Source: Flavobacterium faecale (GTDB lineage: Bacteria > Bacteroidota > Bacteroidia > Flavobacteriales > Flavobacteriaceae). From it: DNA of 64,000 bases. The stretch lies in the NCBI RefSeq assembly GCF_003076455.1, contig NZ_CP020918.1, positions 806,001 to 870,000 on the forward strand, read 5' to 3'. Positions 45,109-54,069 of the stretch are shown here, one piece after another (position 1 is the first letter of the stretch; each line of letters begins with the position of its first letter). The notes under the pieces are model-generated. The model searched no databases. It was not told the DNA's origin and was given only the letters and a program-made list of their open reading frames with translations. The position numbers were made by a program, and so were the translations under genes.

Positions 45109-45576
45109 AGAGAGTCTAGCTCTTTTCCACTTATAGCCCAGTAACTTTTAAAAAATTCTGCAAAGTCTTTTTGCAGATGACAATATTGTGTTGCTCCTCA
45201 AAGTAAATTAATACATTTTTTAAATTTCTATTGTGAAGTTCTAATTGCTTGGAAACTTCTTCCGTATAGTCTTTTAAAAGAGTTTTTGCTCCTCTTCCTT
45301 CTGATATAGCAAGAGAATCAACCCCAATACTAGCCCAACTATCAAACCAACGTTCAATCGTTCTGCGACTGACTTTAAAAATAGAAGCCAAGTCTTTAAT
45401 CTTGTGTCTTTGATGTGATAAAACAAGGCATTGACTACGTTTCCTAACAGTATTATTAGGGCTATTTTGGTAAAGGTGCTCTAGTACCAAAACCTCTTCT
45501 TCTTTTAGTGTTACATATCTCATAATGAGATAAATATAGTAAATTTTTCATATATTAACAACAAAATACGACATTA
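44541..45576 (-). mobile_element. IS630-family insertion sequence
   Basis: 14-bp perfect inverted repeats TAATGTCGTATTTT / complement define ~1036 bp including the TA at each end, as expected for a family that targets TA. It encloses the two-frame transposase. Confidence 0.85.
45131..45523 (-). CDS. IS630-family transposase, N-terminal HTH part
   Basis: 130 residues. Helix-turn-helix of Tc1/mariner type: 'VRKRSQCLVLSHQRHKIKDL', 'SIFKVSRRTIERWFDSW', 'GRGAKTLLKDY'. The C-terminus 'FLKVTGL' stops just where other family members continue with 'LGYxWKRARLS', which is present in another frame. A one-base indel or translational frameshift is therefore needed for a full transposase. The slippery-looking AATTTTTTAAAAG lies at the junction. 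Confidence 0.88.
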   Translation of the reverse strand: MRYVTLKEEEVLVLEHLYQNSPNNTVRKRSQCLVLSHQRHKIKDLASIFKVSRRTIERWFDSWASIGVDSLAISEGRGAKTLLKDYTEEVSKQLELHNRNLKNVLIYFEEQHNIVICKKTLQNFLKVTGL

Positions 45577-45619
45577 TTTTATTCTTATTACTTATTAACT
45601 TTCAGAATTTAAAAAAAAG

Positions 45620-46081
45620 ATGAATAAAATATTTTTAACATTAAGTATGTTCGCAATATTGGGAATCAGTTGTGCAAATAAAATTAAAAACCCCAATATG
45701 GAAGTTAAAGTAAATACTGTAGGAAAATTAAATTCTAATGATTTCGATACAAAAAGTGGTACTTTCTATTCTATTAAAATAGATTTAGTAAATAATACTA
45801 ATTCTCCTATTCATTTTTGGGTTATGTCTTGTTCTTGGCAAGATAATTTTGTATTTAATACTGATACAACATACTTTTACAGTCTAGGCTGCGATAGTAA
45901 TTATCCTATTATTATGGAAATACTACCAAGGCATAAGTTAACTTTTAATGGTATTATTCATAGTAATGGTTATGTAAATTTGAATAAAAAAAATGATATA
46001 AAATTGGGATTTGTTCTAATTAATAAAAAAGAATATGATATTTTAAAAATGTCTGATTTTAGAGTTCTTAGATTCAAGTGA
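45620..46081 (+). CDS. Hypothetical lipoprotein between two insertion sequences
   Basis: 153 residues. Signal peptide with lipobox 'LGISC' (Cys at ~18), then a beta-rich domain ('FYSIKIDLVNNTNSPIHFWV', 'MEILPRHKLTFNGIIHSNG'). Family not recognised. Very AT-rich, with many Asn/Lys/Ile codons compared with neighbours. It starts 43 bases after the IS630 end and ends one base before the IS30 end, so it may be a resident gene trapped by both or a gene carried with them. Confidence 0.7.
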   Translation: MNKIFLTLSMFAILGISCANKIKNPNMEVKVNTVGKLNSNDFDTKSGTFYSIKIDLVNNTNSPIHFWVMSCSWQDNFVFNTDTTYFYSLGCDSNYPIIMEILPRHKLTFNGIIHSNGYVNLNKKNDIKLGFVLINKKEYDILKMSDFRVLRFK

Positions 46082-46112
46082 TAAATGCAACACTCCTTAT
46101 TTGTTTAAATAA

Positions 46113-46164
46113 AGCCTACTGATAAGTCTTGAAGATCTAGATCTTCAAGACTTATCAGTAGGCT
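46113..46164. repeat. Perfect 52-bp palindrome inside the IS30 element
   Basis: Two 26-base halves with no spacer, from AGCCTACTGATAAG to CTTATCAGTAGGCT, centred on AGATCTAGATCT. It lies 22 bases inside the left IS end and 47 bases before the transposase ATG. Confidence 0.95.
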
Positions 46165-46211
46165 ACGAAAAAAATTTCTCTTATTTTTGGGTTACTAAGC
46201 ACAAAAAAAAG

Positions 46212-47174
46212 ATGTCACATTTAACGATTGAACAAAGATACGAAATTGCTACACTTCGTTCACAAGGATTTTCAATGAGTAAAATTGGAGGGTTTATAGG
46301 TAGAGATAAATCTGTAATTTCAAGAGAGCTATCCAGAAATTCCGATCAAAGAAATAATGTTTATAAAGCTAAATTAGCCCAAAGTAAGGCCAGTATTCGA
46401 CAGCATGAAAAAGCTAAGAAAATACGCTTTACTGAACAGATAAAAGCACGTGTTATTCATCTTTTAGAAGAAGATTTCAGTCCTGAACAAATAGTAGGAT
46501 ATTGCAGTGATAAAAACTTTGAATGTGTTTCGATTGAAACAATTTATCAATTCATTTGGAGCGACAAAAAGAAAGGCGGACAACATTATAAGCACCTACG
46601 CACAAAAGGAAAGCGATATGCTAAAAGAGGGGCTTTAAAAGGCTCAAGAGGTATTATTAAAGATAGAGTTGGTATTGAAAACAGGCCGTTGGTTGTAGAA
46701 GAAAAGCAAAGAATTGGGGATTTAGAAATTGATTTGGTAATAGGTAAAAATCACAAAGGAGCTTTGTTAACAATAAATGACAGAGCATCAGGTGTGCTTA
46801 AAATGGCTAAAATAAACAGTAAGGAATCACAAGAAATTCAGGAGAAATTAATTGAATTATTAATGGATTGGAAGCCCATTTTGCACACCATTACATCTGA
46901 TAATGGGAAAGAGTTCGCTAACCATAAAAAAGTATCTGAAATATTAGAAATCTCATACTTCTTTGCCAACCCATATTGTAGTTGGGAAAGAGGTGCTAAT
47001 GAAAATTTAAATGGTTTAGTAAGACAATATTTTCCAAAAAAATATAACTTTGATTTAATAACAGAAGAAGAGGTTTTAAGAGTAACAAATAAATTAAATA
47101 ACAGACCCAGAAAAAGATTTGGTTTTAAAAGTCCAAATGAAATTTTTGAGCAAAAACTTAAACAATGTGCATAA
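46212..47174 (+). CDS. IS30-family transposase
   Basis: 320 residues, normal for the family and apparently intact. N-terminal HTH ('SMSKIGGFIGRDKSVISREL', residues ~21-40), then the DDE catalytic core: Asp in 'LEIDLVIGKNHKG' near 172, Asp in 'TSDNGKEFANH' near 232, Glu in 'WERGANENLNGLVRQYFPK' near 265. The C-terminal 'NNRPRKRFGFKSPNEIF' is typical. Cuts and joins IS ends; no sign of frameshift. Confidence 0.95.
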   Translation: MSHLTIEQRYEIATLRSQGFSMSKIGGFIGRDKSVISRELSRNSDQRNNVYKAKLAQSKASIRQHEKAKKIRFTEQIKARVIHLLEEDFSPEQIVGYCSDKNFECVSIETIYQFIWSDKKKGGQHYKHLRTKGKRYAKRGALKGSRGIIKDRVGIENRPLVVEEKQRIGDLEIDLVIGKNHKGALLTINDRASGVLKMAKINSKESQEIQEKLIELLMDWKPILHTITSDNGKEFANHKKVSEILEISYFFANPYCSWERGANENLNGLVRQYFPKKYNFDLITEEEVLRVTNKLNNRPRKRFGFKSPNEIFEQKLKQCA

Positions 47175-47184
47175 GGTTGCATTT

Positions 47185-47669
47185 GTTAATTGAATCCACC
47201 GTTGTTTTAATTACTAAGATTAAGAATCAAAAAGATATCATTTGGAGTGAACAGACGATACTGAATTAGAATCTTACCGCTCGGATATGCAGTAATTTAT
47301 CTCTTGAACGGATAGAACCGACCGCTCGGATATGTAAAAAAATGCCTTTGCGTGGAAGCGCGGAATTACTTCGTCCGTTCGCTGTCGCTCGGGTGCATTC
47401 AGTGCCCACAAAGTTGAGCAAACATAACTAGCCCAATCACGCAGGCTTTCACGCAAACCTTCCCACAGCCATTTGCCTGTGCCCGTGAAGTTGCTCACAT
47501 TTAGTAAAAGAAAGCTGTAACAAATAAAACAGCTACAACTTTCTTTGCTTGTAAAAATAGTAAGACCTTAAAATTGATTGCTTTTGGATTAGAGTTGTTG
47601 CAAACACAACTCCCTCACATATTAATACACTGCTAAATCAAAAATAATCAGATTTAAAATTTCTATTTA
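47185..47669. other. Gene-free interval with relic repeats
   Basis: Two direct copies of ACCGCTCGGATATG (starting at 47276 and 47321) and a GC-richer block up to ~47500. A 74-codon minus-strand frame here is probably not a gene. The repeats relate to the MITE-like element near 44,304. Confidence 0.5.
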
Positions 47670-48530
47670 TCACTTTAAGCTTTTTATAATCGCCATAACA
47701 TCTTCCTCTCCAAAACCATCGTTTAGTGCTTTGCTGTAACTTGTAAGCAATGGCTGCGCCAATGGTGACGTTAAACCTGCCTCATTGGCTAGTTTTAAAT
47801 CTTTGACAAGATGTTTAAGAGCAAACGCTGCCGGAAAAGAATCATTTAAAATTGCAGTCGATTTGATTTTTGTAATGCCATTTGCACAGGCACCTTCGTT
47901 TACAATTGCAAGCATATCTTCTTTACTCACACCATTGTTCTCTGCAAACAATACGGTTTCTGCCAGTCCTTGAAGATTAAGGCCTAAGAGGTAATTGATA
48001 GCTAATTTAGCCGAACTTGCTACTCCTGCTACCCCAACATAAATCGAAGTTTTACCAAGCGCCTCAAAAACAGGTTTTACTTGTTCATAAGCTTCTGGTT
48101 GACCTCCAACTATGATTACCAATGTCCCATCCTCTGCCGGTTTCACGCTGCCAGAAACGGGTGCATTTACAAAAGCAATTTGGTGTTCCTCGCACAGCCT
48201 TGCTAGATAACGGGAAGTATCGGGTGCAACGGTACTCATGTTAATAATGGTTTTTCCAGACCCACTTTTTGAGAACAAACCGCTAGTTTTTTCTTCGAAT
48301 ATCTCTTTTACGGCAGCATCGTTGGACAACATCGTCACTACGACATCACAGTTTTCTATAACTTCCTGCGGACTATTTGCAGAAGTTGCACCAGCCTCAA
48401 TCAGCGGCGTTTCTTTATCTTTGGATCGATTGAACACGGTCACCTCAAAACCCGCCTTCAATAAATTGCGTACCATTGGATTGCCCATATTTCCTAGACC
48501 AATCCAACCTAATTTCAAATTTGTGCTCAT
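47670..48530 (-). CDS. NAD(P)-dependent beta-hydroxyacid dehydrogenase
   Basis: 286 residues. Rossmann fold 'GWIGLGNMGNPMVRNLLKAG' at 9-28, the substrate-binding 'FVNAPVSGSVKPAEDGTL' near 115-135, and catalytic Lys in 'AKLAINYLLG' near 170 with the conserved Asn four residues on. The C-terminal helical domain ends 'DVMAIIKSLK'. It belongs to the family of 3-hydroxyisobutyrate, tartronate-semialdehyde and succinic-semialdehyde reductases; the substrate cannot be decided. Monocistronic. Confidence 0.9.
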   Translation of the reverse strand: MSTNLKLGWIGLGNMGNPMVRNLLKAGFEVTVFNRSKDKETPLIEAGATSANSPQEVIENCDVVVTMLSNDAAVKEIFEEKTSGLFSKSGSGKTIINMSTVAPDTSRYLARLCEEHQIAFVNAPVSGSVKPAEDGTLVIIVGGQPEAYEQVKPVFEALGKTSIYVGVAGVASSAKLAINYLLGLNLQGLAETVLFAENNGVSKEDMLAIVNEGACANGITKIKSTAILNDSFPAAFALKHLVKDLKLANEAGLTSPLAQPLLTSYSKALNDGFGEEDVMAIIKSLK

Positions 48531-49017
48531 CTTTATTCTGTTTTTTTAAAGGATATTATCGAATGCTAATTTAAATCTTTTAATTTGAACGCTACTCTTT
48601 TGAAAAGTTAGAATAATGCTAATAATGCTGTCTTTTATCTGTTTGAACGTCCTACTGCACTATCAAATTATCTAGAATTAAATTTATTTTTATATCTACT
48701 TAATCCTTTGATTGACTTGGAGTAACATTTTTTTAGCTATAATTTCTTCGATCTACATTTTAATATCATTCTAATTTGAGGTACCCAATTCGAAGAAAGA
48801 GCTTTGAAGATCTTTTGCCGTATTTCAAGATTATAAGATTGAACAACTAGGTTCATTCACTCGCTATTTAGATCATTTCATTAACAATCAACAACTTATC
48901 ATTATTTCTACATAATAGTAACTCTTTCTAAACAACCCTTTCGATAAAAATAAAAAGGTAGTACCGATAGATTGTTATTAAATTAAGAACTTTTTATCGT
49001 TTGCTACCAAAATGGAT
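48531..49017. other. Gene-free interval between divergent genes
   Basis: AT-rich, no credible ORF, no strong hairpin seen. Confidence 0.5.
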
Positions 49018-49025
49018 TACTTTTG
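49018..49025 (+). promoter_or_regulatory. -7 element of the epimerase-like gene
   Basis: TACTTTTG, an exact TAnnTTTG match, 24 bases before the chosen ATG and downstream of the alternative in-frame ATG at 49001, which it therefore argues against. Confidence 0.5.
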
Positions 49026-49048
49026 TAAGACTAAACAAAGCATTACAA

Positions 49049-49873
49049 ATGACACAAATAAGTATTTTGGGCTGCGGATGGCTTGGGTTACCCTTGGCCA
49101 AATCCTTGAAACAAAAAGATTTTGACGTTAAAGGTTCTACAACCTCTACAGATAAAAAAGCAAGTCTAGAAACTGTAGGAATCAAACATTATGCTATTGC
49201 TCTAGAGACAAATACCGTTCAAGATTCTGTCCCCTCTTTTTTGGACGGAAGCGAAGTATTAATCATTGCTATTCCGCCAAAACTACGAGGAAAAAACAAA
49301 GACTATTCCGACGCCAATAAGAACTCATTTGTCAAAAAAATACAAAATTTAATTCCGTTTATCGAAAACTCTACTGTTGACAAAGTAGTGTTTATTAGTT
49401 CTACAGCCGTGTACGGAGAGGCGAACGCCACACTCGATGAAGATGCTGTCGCTATGCCCGTTACCGAAAGCGGTAAACAGTTGCTAGAAATCGAAAATAT
49501 GTTACTAGCCAATACCAACTTGCAAACTACCATCATACGATTTGGCGGACTTATTGGACCTGATCGAAATCCTGCTCGCTTTTTGGCAGGAAAAGAAAAT
49601 CTTCCTAATCCAGATGCAGCTGTAAACCTGATTCATTTAGACGATTGCATTGGAGTAATTGAAGCGATCATGGCACAAGAGTATTGGAATGCAGTTGTAA
49701 ATGCAGTCGCGCCACAACACCCCTCAAGAAAAGAATACTACACTCAGAAGGCAATTCAAGAAGGGCTACAACCGCCTACTTTTGATGAAGAAACGCCCTC
49801 TATTGGTAAAATAATAGGGTCGAATATTTTGACACACAAACTACAATATTCATTTACCCAACCGCTACTATAG
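49049..49873 (+). CDS. NAD(P)-binding epimerase/dehydratase-like protein (YeeZ-like)
   Basis: 274 residues from 'MTQISILGCGWLGLPLAKSL'. The glycine motif GCGWLG is the Rossmann signature of this branch, followed by 'VFISSTAVYGEANATLDED' near 105 with a Ser/Tyr active-site-like pattern and 'IIRFGGLIGPDRNPARFLAG' near 155. Similar proteins are annotated as SDR-family or YeeZ, of unknown substrate. An upstream ATG would add 16 residues but precedes the probable promoter. The stop overlaps the GTG start of the next gene by one base. Confidence 0.82.
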   Translation: MTQISILGCGWLGLPLAKSLKQKDFDVKGSTTSTDKKASLETVGIKHYAIALETNTVQDSVPSFLDGSEVLIIAIPPKLRGKNKDYSDANKNSFVKKIQNLIPFIENSTVDKVVFISSTAVYGEANATLDEDAVAMPVTESGKQLLEIENMLLANTNLQTTIIRFGGLIGPDRNPARFLAGKENLPNPDAAVNLIHLDDCIGVIEAIMAQEYWNAVVNAVAPQHPSRKEYYTQKAIQEGLQPPTFDEETPSIGKIIGSNILTHKLQYSFTQPLL

Positions 49874-50817
49874 TGATTACAAAGATAAAAGACAACTTCA
49901 GCAATAGCCTCAAGTCGATAGGCTTACCCATCCTTGCCGTAATTTGGGTTGGCTTTTTTTGGGGTACAACTTGGATTGCGTCCAAGGAAGGTGTGCGCTA
50001 CATGCCCGCTATACAAATGGTCGCCATCAGGCAATTTCTAGCAGGAAGCATTTATATCCTTTACTTTTTGACTACCAAAACACCTTGGCCCAAAGGCAAA
50101 CAGTGGAAAACAATTTTAATTCTGGCGGTCTTAAATTTCACCATAAGCAACGGATTGAGTACAATAGGTGTGAAGTACATCAGCAGCGGTTTGGGCGCTA
50201 TAATTTCGGCTGTTTTCCCCATTTGGATTGTGATAATTTCTTTTTTCAGAGGCGAAAGAATTGCTAAACTAGCCATTGCAGGCCTTTTGATTAGTTTTGG
50301 AGGAATCTGCATTATATTTTATGAACATTTGGCGGATTTTTTAATTCCAGACTTCAGACTCGGAATTTTTCTTTCGATCATAGCCACTATTACTTGGTCT
50401 TTTGGAACTTTATATGCCAAGAAAAAAGCAAGTTCTTATAGTCCATATTTCAGTTTAGGTTTTCAAATGTTTATTTCTAGCCTACTCCTATTCACCTACA
50501 ACGGAATTACAGGTACTACCGTGAACATAACCGAAATACCAACAATAACTTGGTTTGCCATTGGGTATTTGGTCATTATAGGATCACTGGTCACCTTTAC
50601 CATTTTCATTTATACCGTTCAAAAGCTTCCACCCGAGATTAGTAGCATTTATGTGTACATCAATCCAGTAGTTGCGATTTTGTTAGGATCGGTATTGTTT
50701 GATGAGCCACTCACTTTGTCCATCGCCATGGGAGGAGCTGTTACGTTGTCTGGACTCTTTATCGTCAACAAATCACTGCGAAAAACACGCGCTACGCAAA
50801 ATACTTTGATAAAATAG
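49873..50817 (+). CDS. EamA-family (DMT superfamily) transporter
   Basis: 314 residues starting at GTG, overlapping the upstream stop by one base, so translation is probably coupled. Ten TMs in two repeats: 'WVGFFWGTTWIASKEGVRYM' near 21-40, 'SSGLGAIISAVFPIWIVIIS' near 105-125 and 'LPPEISSIYVYINPVVAILL' near 255. The C-terminus is short and basic. Exports or imports an unknown metabolite. Confidence 0.88.
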   Translation: MITKIKDNFSNSLKSIGLPILAVIWVGFFWGTTWIASKEGVRYMPAIQMVAIRQFLAGSIYILYFLTTKTPWPKGKQWKTILILAVLNFTISNGLSTIGVKYISSGLGAIISAVFPIWIVIISFFRGERIAKLAIAGLLISFGGICIIFYEHLADFLIPDFRLGIFLSIIATITWSFGTLYAKKKASSYSPYFSLGFQMFISSLLLFTYNGITGTTVNITEIPTITWFAIGYLVIIGSLVTFTIFIYTVQKLPPEISSIYVYINPVVAILLGSVLFDEPLTLSIAMGGAVTLSGLFIVNKSLRKTRATQNTLIK

Positions 50818-50995
50818 TTTCGAAATTTCGACACAAATGCTACTTTATATTTTTTCATTTTCGAATAAAAACGGCTGCACGGCAAACATCTTTTTGTAGC
50901 TAGCAATAATTTGATACACCTCTTCTATTTTGTTGGATTAAACTGAAGTAATTTTGGGTTATTTGTAGCTAATTTAAAATTCTAATAAGCACAAA

Positions 50996-51021
50996 AAAAC
51001 CCAAGCTTTCACTTGGGTTTT
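50996..51021 (-). terminator. Terminator of the M13 peptidase gene
   Basis: 10-bp perfect stem AAAACCCAAG / CTTGGGTTTT, 6-nt loop, seven T on the minus strand, about 20 bases beyond the stop codon. Confidence 0.95.
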
Positions 51022-51041
51022 CAATACTATTCTATTTTTTA

Positions 51042-53105
51042 TTACCAGATTTTAACTCTATTTTCTGGTGCTACATACATGGCGTCTGTTTTTTGGACAT
51101 TGAAGGCTTTATAAAAAGCATCAACATTCAGCAAAGGAACATAAGCACGGTACATAGCAGGCGAATGTGGATCTGTTTTTACTTGGCTCTTGATCGCTTC
51201 GTCTCTAGATTTTGATCTCCATATTGTTGCCCAAGAGATAAAGAAACGTTGCTCTGGTGTATAACCATCAATCAAACCTGGATTTCCATTTTCTTTCAAA
51301 TAGATTTGCAAACCATCATAAGCAGCGTTCACGCCACCCAAATCACCTATATTTTCACCTAGGGTAAACTTCCCGTCTACAAAAACACCTGGAAGAGGCT
51401 CTAGAGCACTATATTGATTTGCAAGTGCAGTAGTTAGAGCTGCAAATTGTTTCGAATCGTCTGCCGTCCACCAGTCAACTAGATTTCCGTCAGCATTGTA
51501 TCTCGCACCCGAATCGTCAAATCCATGTGATATTTCGTGCCCAATTACAGCACCGATACCCCCATAATTCATAGCTTCGTCAGCTTTGTAATTATAAAAG
51601 GGAGGCTGTAAAATCGCTGCCGGAAATACAATTTCGTTATACGATGGATTGTAATATGCGTTTACCGTTTGCGGTGACATACCCCAACGTGTTTTGTCTA
51701 CAGGTTTGTTCAAATCGTCTAGATCTTCTTCAAAACTCCATTTTTGTAGATTTTTACTATTATCGAAATAAGAAACTCCCTCGTCTGGACTACCGATTGT
51801 CAAGGCAGAATAATCCTTCCACTTATCAGGATATCCGATTTTGATTACCGATTTTTCTAATTTTTCAATTGCTTTTACTTTAGTTTCAGGTGACATCCAA
51901 GCCAATGCATTGATTCTATTTCTAAAAGCAATAAACACATTTTTGATCATCTTTTCGGCTTTGGCTTTCGCTTCTGCAGGGAATTTTTTCTCAACATACA
52001 ATTTACCCAAGGCCTCGCCTATACGCCCATTGATTACTTGCAATGCACGCTCGTCACGAGGACGTTGCTTGATTGCTCCTGTTAATGTTTTTTCGTAAAA
52101 ATCAAAGTTTGCATTCTCGATATCTGTTGTAAGTTGGGTCGTAGATTTGTTCAACAACGTCCAACGTAAATAAGCTTTCCAATCATTTACACGGCTTTTG
52201 TCCATAATTTGGGTCAAAGCAGTCATGTATTTGGGTTGTGATACGATTAAAGTATCTACTTTTTTCAATCCCATATCGCTCATATAACTGTTCCAATTCA
52301 TGATTGGCGCCATTTTTTGTAAATCGGCAACGGTCATTGGATTGTATGATTTTCTGCGATCACGTCGTTCTACACGATCGAATCTTGGTGTTGACATTTC
52401 GATCTCCAAAGCCAAAATATGCGCAGCCTGTTTTTTGGCATTTGCTGGTTTTTCACCCAAGTACCCAAGCATTCTTTCGATATGCAAAAGGTATTTATCT
52501 CTTTTCTCTTTTGAATCTTTCTCATCTGAAACGTAATAATCACGATCAGGTAAACCTACAATTCCAGGTCCAACACTAATTACGTTTTTGTTACTGTTTT
52601 TGGCATCTGCTCCAATGTTTACATTCAAGAATCCAATACCACCCAAAGGTTGCATTTCGCTTAAAAAAGCCTGCAAATCTGCGACGTTTTTAATGTTATT
52701 AATTTTCTTTAAATACGGCTTCAATGGTGCAATACCAGCCTTGTTACGACCAATAGTGTCTAGAATCGAACGGTATAGATTGATTGCTTTTCCTTGATCT
52801 GTAGTCGAGGTGTACTTCGGGTTAGCAACAGCCTCTTTCAAAATAGCCAAAGCATCATCATCTGTTCTTTGTCTTAATTCGTCAAAACTTCCCCAACGGG
52901 TACGATCAGACGGAATCTCGGTTTTGTCAAGCCAAATACCATTTACAAATTTATTAAAATCGTCTCCTGGCTTTATTTTCAAGTCCAAACTAAGCTCAGA
53001 AGCTGCTTGATTGGGGACATCAGTTTTTGTTTGTGCCTCTGCAGACAGCGCCAATTGTGTTGTTACAGCAACTACAAAAAGCTTTTTTGCAAAATGTGTT
53101 TTCAT
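51042..53105 (-). CDS. M13-family (neprilysin/PepO-like) zinc metallopeptidase
   Basis: 687 residues with a signal peptide (cleavage near 'SAEAQ'). The N-terminal helical M13 domain ('DDFNKFVNGIWLDKTEIPSD' near 50) forms the cap. The C-terminal catalytic part has 'NEIVFPAAILQPPFY' near 488, zinc motif HExxH as 'VIGHEISHGFDD' near 525 and third ligand Glu in 'NIGDLGGVNAAYDG' near 590. It ends 'VAPENRVKIW', the usual M13 terminus. Probably degrades peptides in the periplasm or outside. Monocistronic. Confidence 0.95.
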   Translation of the reverse strand: MKTHFAKKLFVVAVTTQLALSAEAQTKTDVPNQAASELSLDLKIKPGDDFNKFVNGIWLDKTEIPSDRTRWGSFDELRQRTDDDALAILKEAVANPKYTSTTDQGKAINLYRSILDTIGRNKAGIAPLKPYLKKINNIKNVADLQAFLSEMQPLGGIGFLNVNIGADAKNSNKNVISVGPGIVGLPDRDYYVSDEKDSKEKRDKYLLHIERMLGYLGEKPANAKKQAAHILALEIEMSTPRFDRVERRDRRKSYNPMTVADLQKMAPIMNWNSYMSDMGLKKVDTLIVSQPKYMTALTQIMDKSRVNDWKAYLRWTLLNKSTTQLTTDIENANFDFYEKTLTGAIKQRPRDERALQVINGRIGEALGKLYVEKKFPAEAKAKAEKMIKNVFIAFRNRINALAWMSPETKVKAIEKLEKSVIKIGYPDKWKDYSALTIGSPDEGVSYFDNSKNLQKWSFEEDLDDLNKPVDKTRWGMSPQTVNAYYNPSYNEIVFPAAILQPPFYNYKADEAMNYGGIGAVIGHEISHGFDDSGARYNADGNLVDWWTADDSKQFAALTTALANQYSALEPLPGVFVDGKFTLGENIGDLGGVNAAYDGLQIYLKENGNPGLIDGYTPEQRFFISWATIWRSKSRDEAIKSQVKTDPHSPAMYRAYVPLLNVDAFYKAFNVQKTDAMYVAPENRVKIW

Positions 53106-53236
53106 TTTTAAGTGAAGTATTGAATTAGTAACTACAAATCTAACTAGAAATACCTTTCAAAATCATAAAATGTTCATAAACCATCGTTTATACGAATAAA
53201 ACAAAAATTGATTTTGTATTTTTACAGAAAAAAAAT

Positions 53237-53914
53237 ATGCCCCCTTTTTTTCGCAAATACCGCATTTTTATTGCTGTTTTCGCCGTCTTTTCGGCCATAA
53301 CTTTATTTTTATTTTATGGCGCACTCAAGCCCAAAAAGACCTTACCAATATACAACCCTGCAGATGTAAATCCTGAATTGGTAGACAGCACCGTGCAATA
53401 TGTGAGCAAGTACCACACAATTGCTGACTTTTCGTTCATCAATCAAAATGGAGATACGATTACCCAAAAAAATTATGAAGGTAAGATCTACGTAGCCGAT
53501 TTTTTCTTTACGACTTGCACCTCTATTTGTCCAAAGATGTCAACAAATATGACCGAAGTACAAAAAGCTATTTTGGATAATCCGAAAGTGTTATTGCTAT
53601 CACATACTGTTTTTCCTGAAACCGATAGCGTTTCTGTTTTGAAAAAATACGCTATAAAATATGGTGTGAAAGATGAAAAATGGAACCTTGTTACCGGATC
53701 AAAAAAAGACATTTACACCATGGCACGAAAATCATATCTTGCTGTAAAAATGGGCAAACCAAACGAATTGCTTGATATGGTACACACAGAGAATTTTGTT
53801 CTCGTGGACGAAAAACGTCGCATCCGTGGGTTTTATGATGGTACTAAACAAGAAGACATTGAGCGCTTGATTACTGATATCAATTTCTTGAGCCACAATG
53901 AAGAGGAAGACTAG
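53237..53914 (+). CDS. SCO1/SenC-family protein
   Basis: 225 residues. One N-terminal TM anchor (~9-29), then a thioredoxin-like domain facing the periplasm. The copper/redox motif CxxxC is in 'FFFTTCTSICPKMSTNM' near 95, with the third ligand His in 'MVHTENFVLVDEKRRIRGFY' near 180. Usually involved in copper delivery to cytochrome oxidase or in thiol redox chemistry. Just upstream of the feo genes, but its 3' end is ~120 bases from the feoA promoter, so probably separate. Confidence 0.92.
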   Translation: MPPFFRKYRIFIAVFAVFSAITLFLFYGALKPKKTLPIYNPADVNPELVDSTVQYVSKYHTIADFSFINQNGDTITQKNYEGKIYVADFFFTTCTSICPKMSTNMTEVQKAILDNPKVLLLSHTVFPETDSVSVLKKYAIKYGVKDEKWNLVTGSKKDIYTMARKSYLAVKMGKPNELLDMVHTENFVLVDEKRRIRGFYDGTKQEDIERLITDINFLSHNEEED

Positions 53915-54003
53915 TATCACGTACCGCAAGTTGTTTTATGAGTAATAGCCCGCAAGCACCTTATTTTTATCACAATTATATCTGTAAGCAATGCTAAAAA
54001 ATG

Positions 54004-54043
54004 ACAAATGTCATTTGTATTCCTTTTATAATATGTACTTTTG
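54004..54043 (+). promoter_or_regulatory. feoA promoter with 7-1-7 palindrome
   Basis: ACAAATG T CATTTGT, a perfect 7-1-7 inverted repeat, covers the -33 TTTG. Eighteen bases later is TACTTTTG (-7). The 7-1-7 form suits a Fur- or DtxR-family iron repressor. Confidence 0.65.
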
Positions 54044-54069
54044 CAATCTTAATTCAATCTAAATAAGAC

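Larger units (their letters stand above)
46083..47184 (+). mobile_element. IS30-family insertion sequence
   Basis: Short inverted repeats AAATGCAAC / GTTGCATTT, with further imperfect similarity (CTTAT) inwards, bound ~1102 bp around the IS30 transposase gene. Boundaries are approximate, as no target duplication is obvious. Confidence 0.7.

Noticed and set aside
47274-47498. 74-codon minus-strand frame
   Set aside because: It lies across direct-repeat relics, ends in repeat sequence and has an unusual Trp/Arg-rich translation; probably not a gene.
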